A stretch of 64,000 nt of DNA, taken from Lachnospiraceae bacterium JLR.KK008 (GTDB lineage Bacteria; Bacillota; Clostridia; Lachnospirales; Lachnospiraceae). Below are positions 16,996 through 25,506 of the stretch, one piece after another. The translations under genes were made by a program, and so were the position numbers. How positions within the stretch are numbered: position 1 is the first letter of the stretch; each line of letters begins with the position of its first letter. The stretch is taken from assembly GCA_037015955.1 (NCBI GenBank), contig CP143548.1, forward strand, positions 1,326,001 to 1,390,000. Reading direction: 5' to 3'. Below the pieces are notes generated by a model. It saw only the letters and a list, made by a program, of their open reading frames with translations. It did no database searches and was not told the DNA's origin.

Positions 16996-18921
16996 GTGGC
17001 ACTCAGTGATTATACGGCGGCATTAAAGCAAGGCAGACGAAAATACCAGTCTGCCGTGACCAAAGGGGAATATCCGTATCTACCGGTGTTGGATGATATA
17101 TTGTCTTATACGGAAGTGACGGCGAATGTCAGTCTGGGACGGATGGATGTTCCGTTGTCAAAGATTGTCGGTACGAAGACAGCCGGGCGTACAGATGCGT
17201 TTGCGGGCAATTTCATGCCGTTACTGCCGGAGAAAACAGAGTTTGCCAGCAAATGGGCTTCTCTTTATGACCATCAGGTCACGGACGGAATCCGCGACCC
17301 GATCGTTGTCTATGAGTTTATGAATCGGTTTTACGTTCAGGAGGGGAATAAGCGGGTCAGTGTGATGAAATATCTGGGCGCCTACAGTATTGGCGCCACT
17401 GTGACCCGCATTGTCCCCAAAAAGACAGACGACAGAGAAAACCGCCTCTATTATGAGTATATGGATTTCTTTGAAGTGTCGCACAACTGCGAGATCTGTT
17501 TTACGAAAGAGGGCAGTTACAAAAAGCTGTTAAAACTGATGGACAAAAAGGCCGGGGAAATCTGGAGCGAAGAGGAGAGGACGACATTTCGGTCCGTATA
17601 CAGCAGATTCGCAGATGCGCTGGAGGCAGTCCGGGAAGAAAAAATGGACGTGAGCGTCTCCGATATATTTCTTGTCTATCTGGAGATCTACGGCTATGAT
17701 CAGGCCGTGAAAGAAAAAGAGAGCGATATGCGTCAGAATCTCCAGCAGATGCGCATGGAGATCAGACTGGCAGACGAAGGAAGTCAGGTGGAACTGGTAG
17801 AGAAACCGGAGAAAACCAAGGCTTCTCTGCGCAGTCTCCTGCTGCCTGTCACGCCGGAGATGCTGAAGATCGCCTTTATCTATCCAAAGACGAAAGATAC
17901 TTCCAGCTGGACTTACGCCCATGAGCTCGGCAGAATGTATTTGGAACAGGCATTTGACGGGAAGCTGAGAACGATGGTGATCGACAGAGCTGACACGGAT
18001 GCGGAGGTGGAAAATGCCATTGAGCTTGCCATCGCATCGGGCTGCAATCTGATCTTTACGATCGCCATTCAGATGGTAGGTGCCAGTGTGCGCTGCGCCA
18101 TTCATCATCCGAAAGTGAAGATCTATAACTGTTCTGTGAAGATGCCGTATTCTTCCATCTGTACGTATTACGGAAGGATGTATGAGCCCAAGTTTCTGGT
18201 GGGAGCCATTGCGGCAGCCCTGTCACGGACAGACAGGCTTGGCTATGTGGCGGATTATCCGATTTACGGTTCGGTCGCCAATATCAATGCGTTTGCGCTC
18301 GGAGCGCGGATGGTCAATCCTTATGCACATGTGTATCTGGAATGGTCGCGGACGAAGGAGCAGGACGCAGGAGGACGGCTTGCGCGGGAGGGCGTCGTCT
18401 ATATCTCCGGTGATGACATGATCACACCGCAGCAGGCATCGAGAGAGTATGGACTATACGCGAAGAAAGAGGACGGCGGCCTTGTCAATATGGCGACGCC
18501 GGTCTGGCATTGGGGGAAGTTCTATGAACGGATCGTAAAGAACATCTGCAAGGGCAGCAGTGAGGCCAGTGTCCAGAAAGGCAAAAAGGCGGTCAATTAC
18601 TGGTGGGGCATGTCGGCGGATGTCGTCGATGTGATCTGTTCCAAGCATATGCCCGGCGGTACGGGAAGACTGATCGAATTTTTGAAACATTCGATCTGTG
18701 AGGACAGGTTTCATCCGTTTGACGGTGTGATCTGCGATCAGGATGGTCATATCCGTTGCGGCGAGGGAGAGAGTCTCGGGGCGGATGATATTATCAGGAT
18801 GGACTGGCTGGCGGAAAACGTTGTCGGACGTATCCCCGGTCTGGAGGAACTGACAGAGGAAGCCCAGGCGCTTGTACAGCTTCAGGGCATTAAGACAGAT
18901 GAAACAGAGATGGAAGAATGA
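16996..18921 (+). CDS. ParB-like N-terminal domain fused to BMP (PnrA-like) domain, cytoplasmic
   Basis: A 641-residue protein with no signal peptide or lipobox. Residues about 95-130 (GIRDPIVVYEF and YVQEGNKRVSVMKYLG) look like a ParB/sulfiredoxin-type domain. Residues about 290-560 look like a basic membrane protein (BMP/PnrA) periplasmic-binding fold (KIAFIYPKTKDTSSWTY, then FLVGAIAAALSRTDRLGYV). BMP proteins normally bind nucleosides outside the membrane, so a soluble version suggests an intracellular ligand sensor. It starts with GTG after GGAGGAG. A metallophosphoesterase follows at once. The molecular function is unknown; the domain assignments are from memory of family patterns. Confidence 0.65.
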   Translation: MALSDYTAALKQGRRKYQSAVTKGEYPYLPVLDDILSYTEVTANVSLGRMDVPLSKIVGTKTAGRTDAFAGNFMPLLPEKTEFASKWASLYDHQVTDGIRDPIVVYEFMNRFYVQEGNKRVSVMKYLGAYSIGATVTRIVPKKTDDRENRLYYEYMDFFEVSHNCEICFTKEGSYKKLLKLMDKKAGEIWSEEERTTFRSVYSRFADALEAVREEKMDVSVSDIFLVYLEIYGYDQAVKEKESDMRQNLQQMRMEIRLADEGSQVELVEKPEKTKASLRSLLLPVTPEMLKIAFIYPKTKDTSSWTYAHELGRMYLEQAFDGKLRTMVIDRADTDAEVENAIELAIASGCNLIFTIAIQMVGASVRCAIHHPKVKIYNCSVKMPYSSICTYYGRMYEPKFLVGAIAAALSRTDRLGYVADYPIYGSVANINAFALGARMVNPYAHVYLEWSRTKEQDAGGRLAREGVVYISGDDMITPQQASREYGLYAKKEDGGLVNMATPVWHWGKFYERIVKNICKGSSEASVQKGKKAVNYWWGMSADVVDVICSKHMPGGTGRLIEFLKHSICEDRFHPFDGVICDQDGHIRCGEGESLGADDIIRMDWLAENVVGRIPGLEELTEEAQALVQLQGIKTDETEMEE

Positions 18922-18928
18922 CGCTGTC

Positions 18929-19546
18929 ATGAACATTATGATACTGACAGATCACGAGTCGAAATTATTATATGATTATTATGATCCCCAGCGGATGAAA
19001 GACATTGATCTGATCATCTCCTGCGGAGATCTGCGGCCGGATTATCTGAGTTTTTTTGCCACGCTCTGCAATGTTCCCGTACTCTATGTCAGGGGAAATC
19101 ATGACGGGATCTACGAGGAAGAGCCACCGGAAGGCTGTATTTGCATCGAGGACAGGATCTATGTCCATCAGGGCGTACGGATATTAGGGCTTGGCGGTTC
19201 TATGGAGTATATTGAAGGAGCCAGGAACCAATATACGGAGTGGCGGATGAGAAAGCGAATCCGCAGACTGTTTCTGAAACTGTGGTGGCATAAAGGGTTT
19301 GATATTCTGGTGACACATGCGCCGGCGTATCAGGTCAACGATCTGCCGGACCTGCCGCACCGTGGATTTGTTGCTTTTCGCGCATTGATGGAAAAGTATG
19401 AGCCCAAATACTTTTTTCACGGTCATGTACATGTGAATTATGGCAGGAATTTCAAGAGAAAAGATACGTTCGGAAAGACGACGGTCATCAATGCCTATGA
19501 TTTCTATGTGGTGGAGTATCCCCCTGAGAATGTGGGAGGATCGTGA
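18929..19546 (+). CDS. Metallophosphoesterase family protein
   Basis: Calcineurin-like phosphoesterase of about 205 residues. Metal-binding motifs are visible in order: an early LTDHES, DLIISCGDLRPDY, VRGNHDG, the histidine in VTHAPAY and the C-terminal HGHVHVNYGR. The first motif reads D-H-E rather than the usual D-x-H, so one ligand differs or is shifted. The start is taken at 18929, eight bases after the previous stop; an ATG at 18938 is also possible. Pairing with the ParB-like/BMP gene suggests nucleotide turnover or signalling; the substrate is unknown. Confidence 0.8.
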   Translation: MNIMILTDHESKLLYDYYDPQRMKDIDLIISCGDLRPDYLSFFATLCNVPVLYVRGNHDGIYEEEPPEGCICIEDRIYVHQGVRILGLGGSMEYIEGARNQYTEWRMRKRIRRLFLKLWWHKGFDILVTHAPAYQVNDLPDLPHRGFVAFRALMEKYEPKYFFHGHVHVNYGRNFKRKDTFGKTTVINAYDFYVVEYPPENVGGS

Positions 19547-19673
19547 GATATGGCATGGGAGGACGGGGATATACGGGAGTATGTCCCCGTCTGTGTGCGG
19601 AGGGAGAACCGCAGGCCGGATATGGCCGGAGACTGGCAAGTACGAAAACAGAGAAAGAACGGGGGAATGATCC

Positions 19674-21206
19674 GTGGCAGAGAGAGTGAAAAGAGCGATC
19701 CTTGCAGTGAGCTTCGGGACGACTTGCGACAGGGCGGAGAAAGAGGCGATCGTAGCGATCGAGGAAGACTGGAGGCGAACGTTTCCGGAGCATACGGTGC
19801 GCCGCGCTTATACGAGTGAGATCGTGCGCAGTAATCTGGCACGAAGGGGCGTGGAGGTAGACAATGTGACGAAGGCCCTGGAGGCTCTCTGTGAAGATGG
19901 TTATTCTCATGTATGGGTCCAGCCGACGCATCTGATACCGGGCGAGGAATACGATAAACTGGTGCGGCAGACGATGCAGTGGAAAGAGCGGTTTGCACTG
20001 CTCAAGGTCGGAGAGCCGCTGCTCGTGCAGGAAGAGGATTATGACATTATTGTCGGTATTATGCGGGAGAAGTTTCCGGTTTGTGCAGGGCAGGTCTGTA
20101 TCTTTATGGGGCATGGCACTTATCATCAGGCGAACAGAGTCTATGAGAAGATTGAAAAACGGCTGGAGAAAGAAACTGCACGCTCTCACTATATGGCTAC
20201 TGTGGAGGGCGTACCTTCCATCGAAGATATTTTGCGGATGCTGGATGAGAGAGCGGATATCCGGAAGGTGACGCTTGTCCCGTTCATGCTTGTGGCGGGT
20301 GTCCATGCGCTGGAGGATATGGCGGGAGAAGAGGAAGAGAGCTGGCGCAGCCGGTGCCGGGCCCGGGGGTATGAAGTCGAATGTGTGATGCACGGGATGG
20401 GATATGATCCGCAGATCCGGGCGCATTATATCCGTAAATGCAGGAAAAATGTCAGTGGTATTTTTTACGGTATCAGCGTCGGGCCGGGCGCCGGCGGTAA
20501 CCTGACGCTGGACGGGGCGGCATGTATCCGCAGTTGCCAGGTGCTGGCAGTGCCGAGGACAAAATCGGAACATACGATCGCGCTGTCGATTGTCCGCAGA
20601 GCGGCAGCGCAGATCCGTGAGATGTTCGGCGCAGCGGACTATATGGAACTGTCAGACAAAGAGATCGTATATCTCGATCTGCTGATGACAAAAGACGAAG
20701 AGAAGAGAAGACAGGTGTATGCTGCGCTGTCAAAGCGGCTGGAAGTGTATCTGCGGCAGGGGAAAAATGTCGGTATGATCGTGCTGGGCGACGTTTCTGT
20801 CTATGCGACCGTGTCCTATCTGGCCGGCCCGGTGCGCAGGGCTGGGTATGAGGTGATGCTGGTGCCCGGGGTCAACAGTTTCTGCGCTTCGGCGGCCGCG
20901 CTCGGCAGGAGTCTGACAGAGATGTCGCAGCCGCTTCATATTATTCCGGCAGGATATGAAGGACTGGAGGAGAGCCTGCGGCTGCCCGGAAGCAAAGTGC
21001 TGATGAAGAGTGGCAGGAATCTGCCGGAAGCAAAGCGTCTCCTGAAGGAGATGGGTCTGTATGACTGCGCTTCCATGGTCAAAGACTGCGGTATGGATAC
21101 AGAGGAACTTTGCTGGAGTCTGGACGAAGATACGGAGAGGAGCTCTTATTTCACGACGGTCCTTATACCGGGGCATGAGTATGACCAGAGTGACGGGAAA
21201 GAATAG
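19674..21206 (+). CDS. Fusion: sirohydrochlorin cobaltochelatase (CbiK) - cobalt-factor II C20-methyltransferase (CbiL)
   Basis: Residues 1 to about 260 match the anaerobic cobaltochelatase CbiK (AILAVSFGTT at the start, then GHGTYHQAN with a metal-site histidine, and FMLVAGVHALEDMAG with the second). From about residue 262, GIFYGISVGPGAGGNLTL begins a tetrapyrrole methyltransferase of the CbiL/CobI type, continuing with VLGDVSVYATVSYL and VPGVNSFCASAAALG. The fusion would insert cobalt into sirohydrochlorin and then methylate C20. It starts with GTG behind GGGGGAA. It sits at the head of a block that makes the substrate: hemA, dehydrogenase, hemC, cobA-hemD, hemB. The two enzymes are usually encoded separately. 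Confidence 0.88.
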   Translation: MAERVKRAILAVSFGTTCDRAEKEAIVAIEEDWRRTFPEHTVRRAYTSEIVRSNLARRGVEVDNVTKALEALCEDGYSHVWVQPTHLIPGEEYDKLVRQTMQWKERFALLKVGEPLLVQEEDYDIIVGIMREKFPVCAGQVCIFMGHGTYHQANRVYEKIEKRLEKETARSHYMATVEGVPSIEDILRMLDERADIRKVTLVPFMLVAGVHALEDMAGEEEESWRSRCRARGYEVECVMHGMGYDPQIRAHYIRKCRKNVSGIFYGISVGPGAGGNLTLDGAACIRSCQVLAVPRTKSEHTIALSIVRRAAAQIREMFGAADYMELSDKEIVYLDLLMTKDEEKRRQVYAALSKRLEVYLRQGKNVGMIVLGDVSVYATVSYLAGPVRRAGYEVMLVPGVNSFCASAAALGRSLTEMSQPLHIIPAGYEGLEESLRLPGSKVLMKSGRNLPEAKRLLKEMGLYDCASMVKDCGMDTEELCWSLDEDTERSSYFTTVLIPGHEYDQSDGKE

Positions 21207-21215
21207 AGGCAGACT

Positions 21216-22427
21216 ATGTATGTGATCAGCATCAACTATAAGAAAGCGCCGCTGGAAGTGCGCAGCCGTTTTGCTTTTTCTGTGGAAGAGCAGCTTGCCT
21301 TTCTCAAAAAACTGGGCGAGGGGAGCGACATGAAGCACAGCGTCATCCTTTCCACCTGTAACAGAATGGAGTTGTATACGGAGTTTCCGGGGGAAGAGGA
21401 TATGGAGACGGAGATGGCGACTGTCCAGCGCCGATGGGAGCGGATGGAGGAGGCTGTCTGTGAGGCAAAGGGCGTGCCTATCGAACTGTGCCGTCAATAC
21501 GGCAACTGTTATTACGGGACCGGCGCTCTGCGGCATCTGCACCGGGTAGCGAGCGGTGTCGATTCCATGGTCATGGGAGAGGACGAAATACTCGGTCAGG
21601 TGAAAGATGCCTGGTATCGGGCGCTGGAGACGAAGTGCACGGACTTTGCGCTCAATACGGTGTTTCGCAGCGCCGTCACCTGTGCGAAAAAGATCAAGAC
21701 AGATACGAGTCTTTCGAAGACTTCCGTCTCTGTGGCGACACTGGCCGCCGGACAGATCATGAATTTTGTCAGAGAACAGGGACTGAAAACGGCAAAAGTG
21801 ATGATCATCGGCATTACTGGAGCGACGGGGAGCACGGTCATGAAAAATATTCGGGGTCAAAAAGGACTGATTCTCATGGGGACGAGCAGAAAACATGGAG
21901 CGGACGGACAGGTGGTAGAGATCGAAGGCGTGCAGATGGTTCCTTATGAAGACAGGTACACGGCTATGGGGGACTGCGATGTCGTTGTCAGCGCTACGGG
22001 AAGCCCTCATTATACGGTGACTTACGAGGCATGGCGCAGAGCGCGGGAGGAAGCGGCGAAAGACAGACAGGTGCCTGCCGGAGTGCTCTGGCTTGATCTG
22101 TCCGTACCTGCGGACATCGACAGAAATGTGTCTGAGTGTGGCAGCCTCTATCAGATGGATTATTTTCACGGACTGGCCAGCAGTAACAATGAAAAAAAAC
22201 AACAGGCGAAAAAAAGCGCCGAGCATATGATAGAGGAACAGCTTGACGTATTAAAAAAAGAACTGCTTTTCCACCGGATATTGCCGGAGATCCCACAGAT
22301 GAAGGAAGCGGCGGCGGGGATCACGTTTGAGCAGCTTTTGTACCGCGTGCGGGATGGAGCCGTCTATGAGGAGATGAAGGGTTTTCTGGAAGCTCTTCGC
22401 AAAGCATTGAGAGAGGAAGGGCAATGA
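21216..22427 (+). CDS. hemA: Glutamyl-tRNA reductase
   Basis: Reduces glutamyl-tRNA to glutamate-1-semialdehyde, the first step of C5-pathway tetrapyrrole synthesis. The nucleophilic Cys48 sits in the signature STCNRMELY, and GVDSMVMGEDEILGQVK follows near residue 115. An NADPH-binding region with VMIIGITGATGS lies in the middle; the usual G-x-G-x-x-G is altered to GITGATG. The C-terminal dimerisation domain is present, giving a normal length of 403 residues. The next gene overlaps the stop by four bases (ATGA). Confidence 0.94.
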   Translation: MYVISINYKKAPLEVRSRFAFSVEEQLAFLKKLGEGSDMKHSVILSTCNRMELYTEFPGEEDMETEMATVQRRWERMEEAVCEAKGVPIELCRQYGNCYYGTGALRHLHRVASGVDSMVMGEDEILGQVKDAWYRALETKCTDFALNTVFRSAVTCAKKIKTDTSLSKTSVSVATLAAGQIMNFVREQGLKTAKVMIIGITGATGSTVMKNIRGQKGLILMGTSRKHGADGQVVEIEGVQMVPYEDRYTAMGDCDVVVSATGSPHYTVTYEAWRRAREEAAKDRQVPAGVLWLDLSVPADIDRNVSECGSLYQMDYFHGLASSNNEKKQQAKKSAEHMIEEQLDVLKKELLFHRILPEIPQMKEAAAGITFEQLLYRVRDGAVYEEMKGFLEALRKALREEGQ

Positions 22428-22981
22428 CGTATTTTCCCATGTTTGTCTCACTGGAAGGAAAGCCGTGTCTGATCGTCGGCGGAGGCCGGGTGGCGGCCAG
22501 AAAGTGCAGGGGACTGCTTGCTTTCGGAGCGGAGGTGACCGTCGTTGCGAAACGTTTTACGGCCGAATTTGAACTACATAACGTGTTGCTCCCCGATCAG
22601 GATATGTCTGACAGGGCAACGGCGTGTGACTGCCTTGCGGATGGCTGTGTGCAGAAGATCACGCGCGCCTTTCATTCAGAGGATGTGACGGAAGGCAAAT
22701 GGGCGCTTGTCGTGACGGCTACCGACAGCCGGGATGTCAATCATATGGTCGCGGCATTGTGTCATGCGCGACAGATTCCGGTCAATGTGGCGGATTGCCA
22801 GGCGGAATGCACCTTTTTCTTTCCCGCCTACTGTATGGAGGGAACTGTGGCTGCCGGTATCACGACGTCAGGACAGGACCCGGCGATGGCCCGCGCGCTG
22901 CGCAGGCGTCTGCAGACGGCCCTCCCCGGATGGATCGGTGAGATCCGTGAGAACAGGAAGGAGACAAAAGCGGATGAATAA
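22424..22981 (+). CDS. Precorrin-2 dehydrogenase / siroheme synthase N-terminal domain protein
   Basis: NAD-dependent enzyme oxidising precorrin-2 to sirohydrochlorin, like the N-terminal half of CysG or Bacillus SirC/YlnF. The 185-residue protein opens with PMFVSLEGKPCLIVGGGRVAARK, a Rossmann GGGxVA motif. VADCQAECTFFFPA, where the catalytic region lies, is followed by GITTSGQDPAMARALR. It overlaps hemA by four bases and hemC by eight, so translation is coupled. It feeds the cobaltochelatase upstream and possibly a ferrochelatase elsewhere. Confidence 0.9.
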   Translation: MTYFPMFVSLEGKPCLIVGGGRVAARKCRGLLAFGAEVTVVAKRFTAEFELHNVLLPDQDMSDRATACDCLADGCVQKITRAFHSEDVTEGKWALVVTATDSRDVNHMVAALCHARQIPVNVADCQAECTFFFPAYCMEGTVAAGITTSGQDPAMARALRRRLQTALPGWIGEIRENRKETKADE

Positions 22982-23954
22982 TGTCGTGCGCATCGGTACA
23001 AGGAAAAGCGCGCTCGCTATAGCGCAGACAAAGCTGTTGACAGAACGCTGCCGGGCAGTGGCTCCGGATCTGCAATACGAGATCGTAGAGATGAGTACGG
23101 CGGGCGACCGGATTCTGGACAGACCACTCTATGAGTTTGCCGGTAAGGGGATGTTCGTCTCGGCCTTTGAACAGGCGCTGCTGGAAGGGGAGATCGACGC
23201 GGCTGTCCACAGTGGAAAAGATATGCCGGTCGAGACTGCGGCCGGGCTGGCAATACCGGCAGTTTTGCCGAGGGCCAATCCGCGGGATGTGCTTGTAATG
23301 CCGCTGGGGACAGAGCTGACGGAGCGCTCTGTGATCGGTACGGGAAGTCTGCGCCGTCAGTATTTGGCGAGGCTGCACCTTGGCTGTCAGACAAAAAATA
23401 TCCGCGGCAACGTTAATACAAGACTGCGGAAGTGCCGGGAGGGGGAGGCGGATGGTCTGATCCTTGCGGCAGCCGGACTGGAACGGCTTGCCCTGATACC
23501 GGACAGCGGCGCCTGGAGGGCCGGACAGCGGCCATTGCGCGAAGGCGTTCTGGCAGAAGGCGGCTTCTGCTTTCGGGAGCTGCATGAAGAGGATTTCCGT
23601 CCGGCGGCGGCGCAGGGGATTATTGCGGTCCAGTGCAGGGCGGACAGCCCTTATCTGCCGCTTTTGGAGAAGGTAAATGACAGGGAGACAATGGCCTGTT
23701 TTCTGGCTGAGCGCCGTTTTCTTGAAGGGACGGGAGCGGGCTGTCAGCAGCCGGTGGCGGCATATTCGTGGTGTGTAAAGGGAACGATCCGTATGCAGGC
23801 CGCATGGTGGCAGGAGGAGAGGATGCGCACTTCCTTCGGCGCTGCCCGGATCGGGCAGGGAGAAGAGATGGCGGCCCGGCTGGCGGCAGAACTGACCGGC
23901 CGTATGACAGAGACAGTGGTGCAGGGGAAGGAATACAGCGATGGATTATCATGA
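22974..23954 (+). CDS. hemC: Porphobilinogen deaminase (hydroxymethylbilane synthase)
   Basis: Polymerises four porphobilinogens to hydroxymethylbilane. The 326-residue protein begins VVRIGTRKSALAIAQT, has HSGKDMPVE (usually HSLKDLP) with the catalytic Asp, and IRGNVNTRLRK. Cys257 in GTGAGCQQPVAAY should hold the dipyrromethane cofactor. The start at 22974 fits homology; the frame is open farther upstream only as a shadow of the previous gene. It overlaps the genes on both sides. Confidence 0.95.
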   Translation: MNNVVRIGTRKSALAIAQTKLLTERCRAVAPDLQYEIVEMSTAGDRILDRPLYEFAGKGMFVSAFEQALLEGEIDAAVHSGKDMPVETAAGLAIPAVLPRANPRDVLVMPLGTELTERSVIGTGSLRRQYLARLHLGCQTKNIRGNVNTRLRKCREGEADGLILAAAGLERLALIPDSGAWRAGQRPLREGVLAEGGFCFRELHEEDFRPAAAQGIIAVQCRADSPYLPLLEKVNDRETMACFLAERRFLEGTGAGCQQPVAAYSWCVKGTIRMQAAWWQEERMRTSFGAARIGQGEEMAARLAAELTGRMTETVVQGKEYSDGLS

Positions 23955-25488
23955 CGGAAATCAGGGAAAGATAAACAGAGGACATGTCTATCTTGTCGGG
24001 GCGGGACCAGGCAGCGCAGATCTGATCACCGTCCGTGGACTGCGTCTTTTGCAGCGCTGTGATACGGTCGTATATGACCGACTGGCAGGGGAGGAACTTT
24101 TGTCTGAGACAAAGCCTTCCTGTGAACGGATTTATGCAGGTAAGAGAGGCGGACATCCGAGCATGACACAGGAGGAGATCAATCATATCCTGCTGGAGAA
24201 AGCCGCGAAGGGCAGGATGGTCGTGCGGTTGAAGGGCGGCGATCCCTTTGTGTTTGGCAGAGGCGGTGAAGAGGCGGAATGCCTGATGCAGGCGCAGATT
24301 CCTTTTACGTATGTGCCGGGTGTGACATCTGCCGTCTCCGTACCGGGGCTGGCTGGCATTCCGGTGACACACAGGGAGCTCAGCCGCTCCTTTCATGTGA
24401 TTACGGCGCATACAACGGACAGAGATGAGGCGGCGAGAGAAGTCTATCTGCGCAGCCAGATTGAAGGAGTGAAGGCGGCAGAGGGGACTTTGATCTTTCT
24501 GATGGGCTGCTCTTGCCTTGAAATGATCTGCCGGCTGCTGCTGGAATCGGGGAAACCGCCACAGTTCCCGGCGGCAGTGGTTGCGCGCGGCACAAGATAT
24601 GACGAGACTGTCATCTCGGGTACGATCTCTGATCTGGCCGGGCGGGTCAGAGAGGCAAACGTCAAATCGCCGGCAATTATTATAGCGGGAGATACGGCGT
24701 CCTTCTGCCTTAGAACAGAATCTTCCCTGCCGCTGAGCGGTGTGCGGATCGGTCTGACAGGAACGAGGGCATTGACAGAGCGGTTATCACAGACTTTGCG
24801 GGAGGCAGGCGCGGAGACAGTCTGGGTGCAGGAATTGTTTGTGCACAAGCTGGATGGGCAGGAGCAGTATTTCGAAAACCTGTCTGTTTACACATGGATT
24901 GTGTTCACCAGTGCGAACGGCGTGCGGATATTTTGGGAACAGATGAGAGAGCGGAATCTTGATGTCCGTATCCTTGGCGGTGTGAAAGTCGCAGTGATCG
25001 GAAGCGGGACAGCGGATTGTCTGCGGGAGTATGGACTTTGGGCGGATTATATGCCGGATACGTATACGGCCGGGGCGCTGGCAGCAGGACTTTTGAAATT
25101 GCTGGACAGAGAGCGGGATCGTGTGCTGCTTTATCAGGCGCGGGAAGGGAATCCGGTGCTGGAGGAGACATTCCGGAGGTCCGGAATCAATACGGAACGG
25201 GCTTTTGCCTATACGGTGGAGGCTGGAGAGCTCCATTCCTGGGCGGCGCTTGATACGCTGACATATCTGACGTTTGCCAGCAGTTCCGGTGTCCGTGGAT
25301 TTATCAGAGAAGATCCGGAGCGTTTTGCCAGAAAAGAGCTGCGACATCTGCGGGCCGTCGCGATCGGAGAGAAGACGGCGCAGGCACTGGCCGGGGCAGG
25401 TTGTAAACACATCGTGACAGCCGCTTCCTGTACGGTCCGTGGGCTGACACAGGCGATCGTGGAAGATATGCAGTTACGAGGGCGATGA
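23941..25488 (+). CDS. cobA-hemD: Fusion: uroporphyrinogen-III C-methyltransferase (CobA) - uroporphyrinogen-III synthase (HemD)
   Basis: Residues about 14-250 are the SAM-dependent methyltransferase making precorrin-2 (VYLVGAGPGSADLITVRG, KGGDPFVFGRGGEE and TSAVSVPGLAGIPVTHR). Residues about 260-510 are HemD, which cyclises hydroxymethylbilane with D-ring inversion (WIVFTSANGVRIFWE and YLTFASSSGVRGF). This fusion is well known in clostridia. It starts 14 bases inside the end of hemC, with AGGGGAAGG upstream. Because it makes and then methylates uroporphyrinogen III, the block is directed to siroheme and cobalamin rather than to heme. Confidence 0.94.
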   Translation: MDYHDGNQGKINRGHVYLVGAGPGSADLITVRGLRLLQRCDTVVYDRLAGEELLSETKPSCERIYAGKRGGHPSMTQEEINHILLEKAAKGRMVVRLKGGDPFVFGRGGEEAECLMQAQIPFTYVPGVTSAVSVPGLAGIPVTHRELSRSFHVITAHTTDRDEAAREVYLRSQIEGVKAAEGTLIFLMGCSCLEMICRLLLESGKPPQFPAAVVARGTRYDETVISGTISDLAGRVREANVKSPAIIIAGDTASFCLRTESSLPLSGVRIGLTGTRALTERLSQTLREAGAETVWVQELFVHKLDGQEQYFENLSVYTWIVFTSANGVRIFWEQMRERNLDVRILGGVKVAVIGSGTADCLREYGLWADYMPDTYTAGALAAGLLKLLDRERDRVLLYQAREGNPVLEETFRRSGINTERAFAYTVEAGELHSWAALDTLTYLTFASSSGVRGFIREDPERFARKELRHLRAVAIGEKTAQALAGAGCKHIVTAASCTVRGLTQAIVEDMQLRGR

Positions 25489-25506
25489 CAGAAAGGACAG
25501 GCGAGA

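Noticed and set aside
19550-19819. 89-codon open frame between the phosphoesterase and CbiK-CbiL genes
   Set aside because: It overlaps the start of CbiK-CbiL by about 145 bases, has no clear ribosome binding site and a shadow-like composition.
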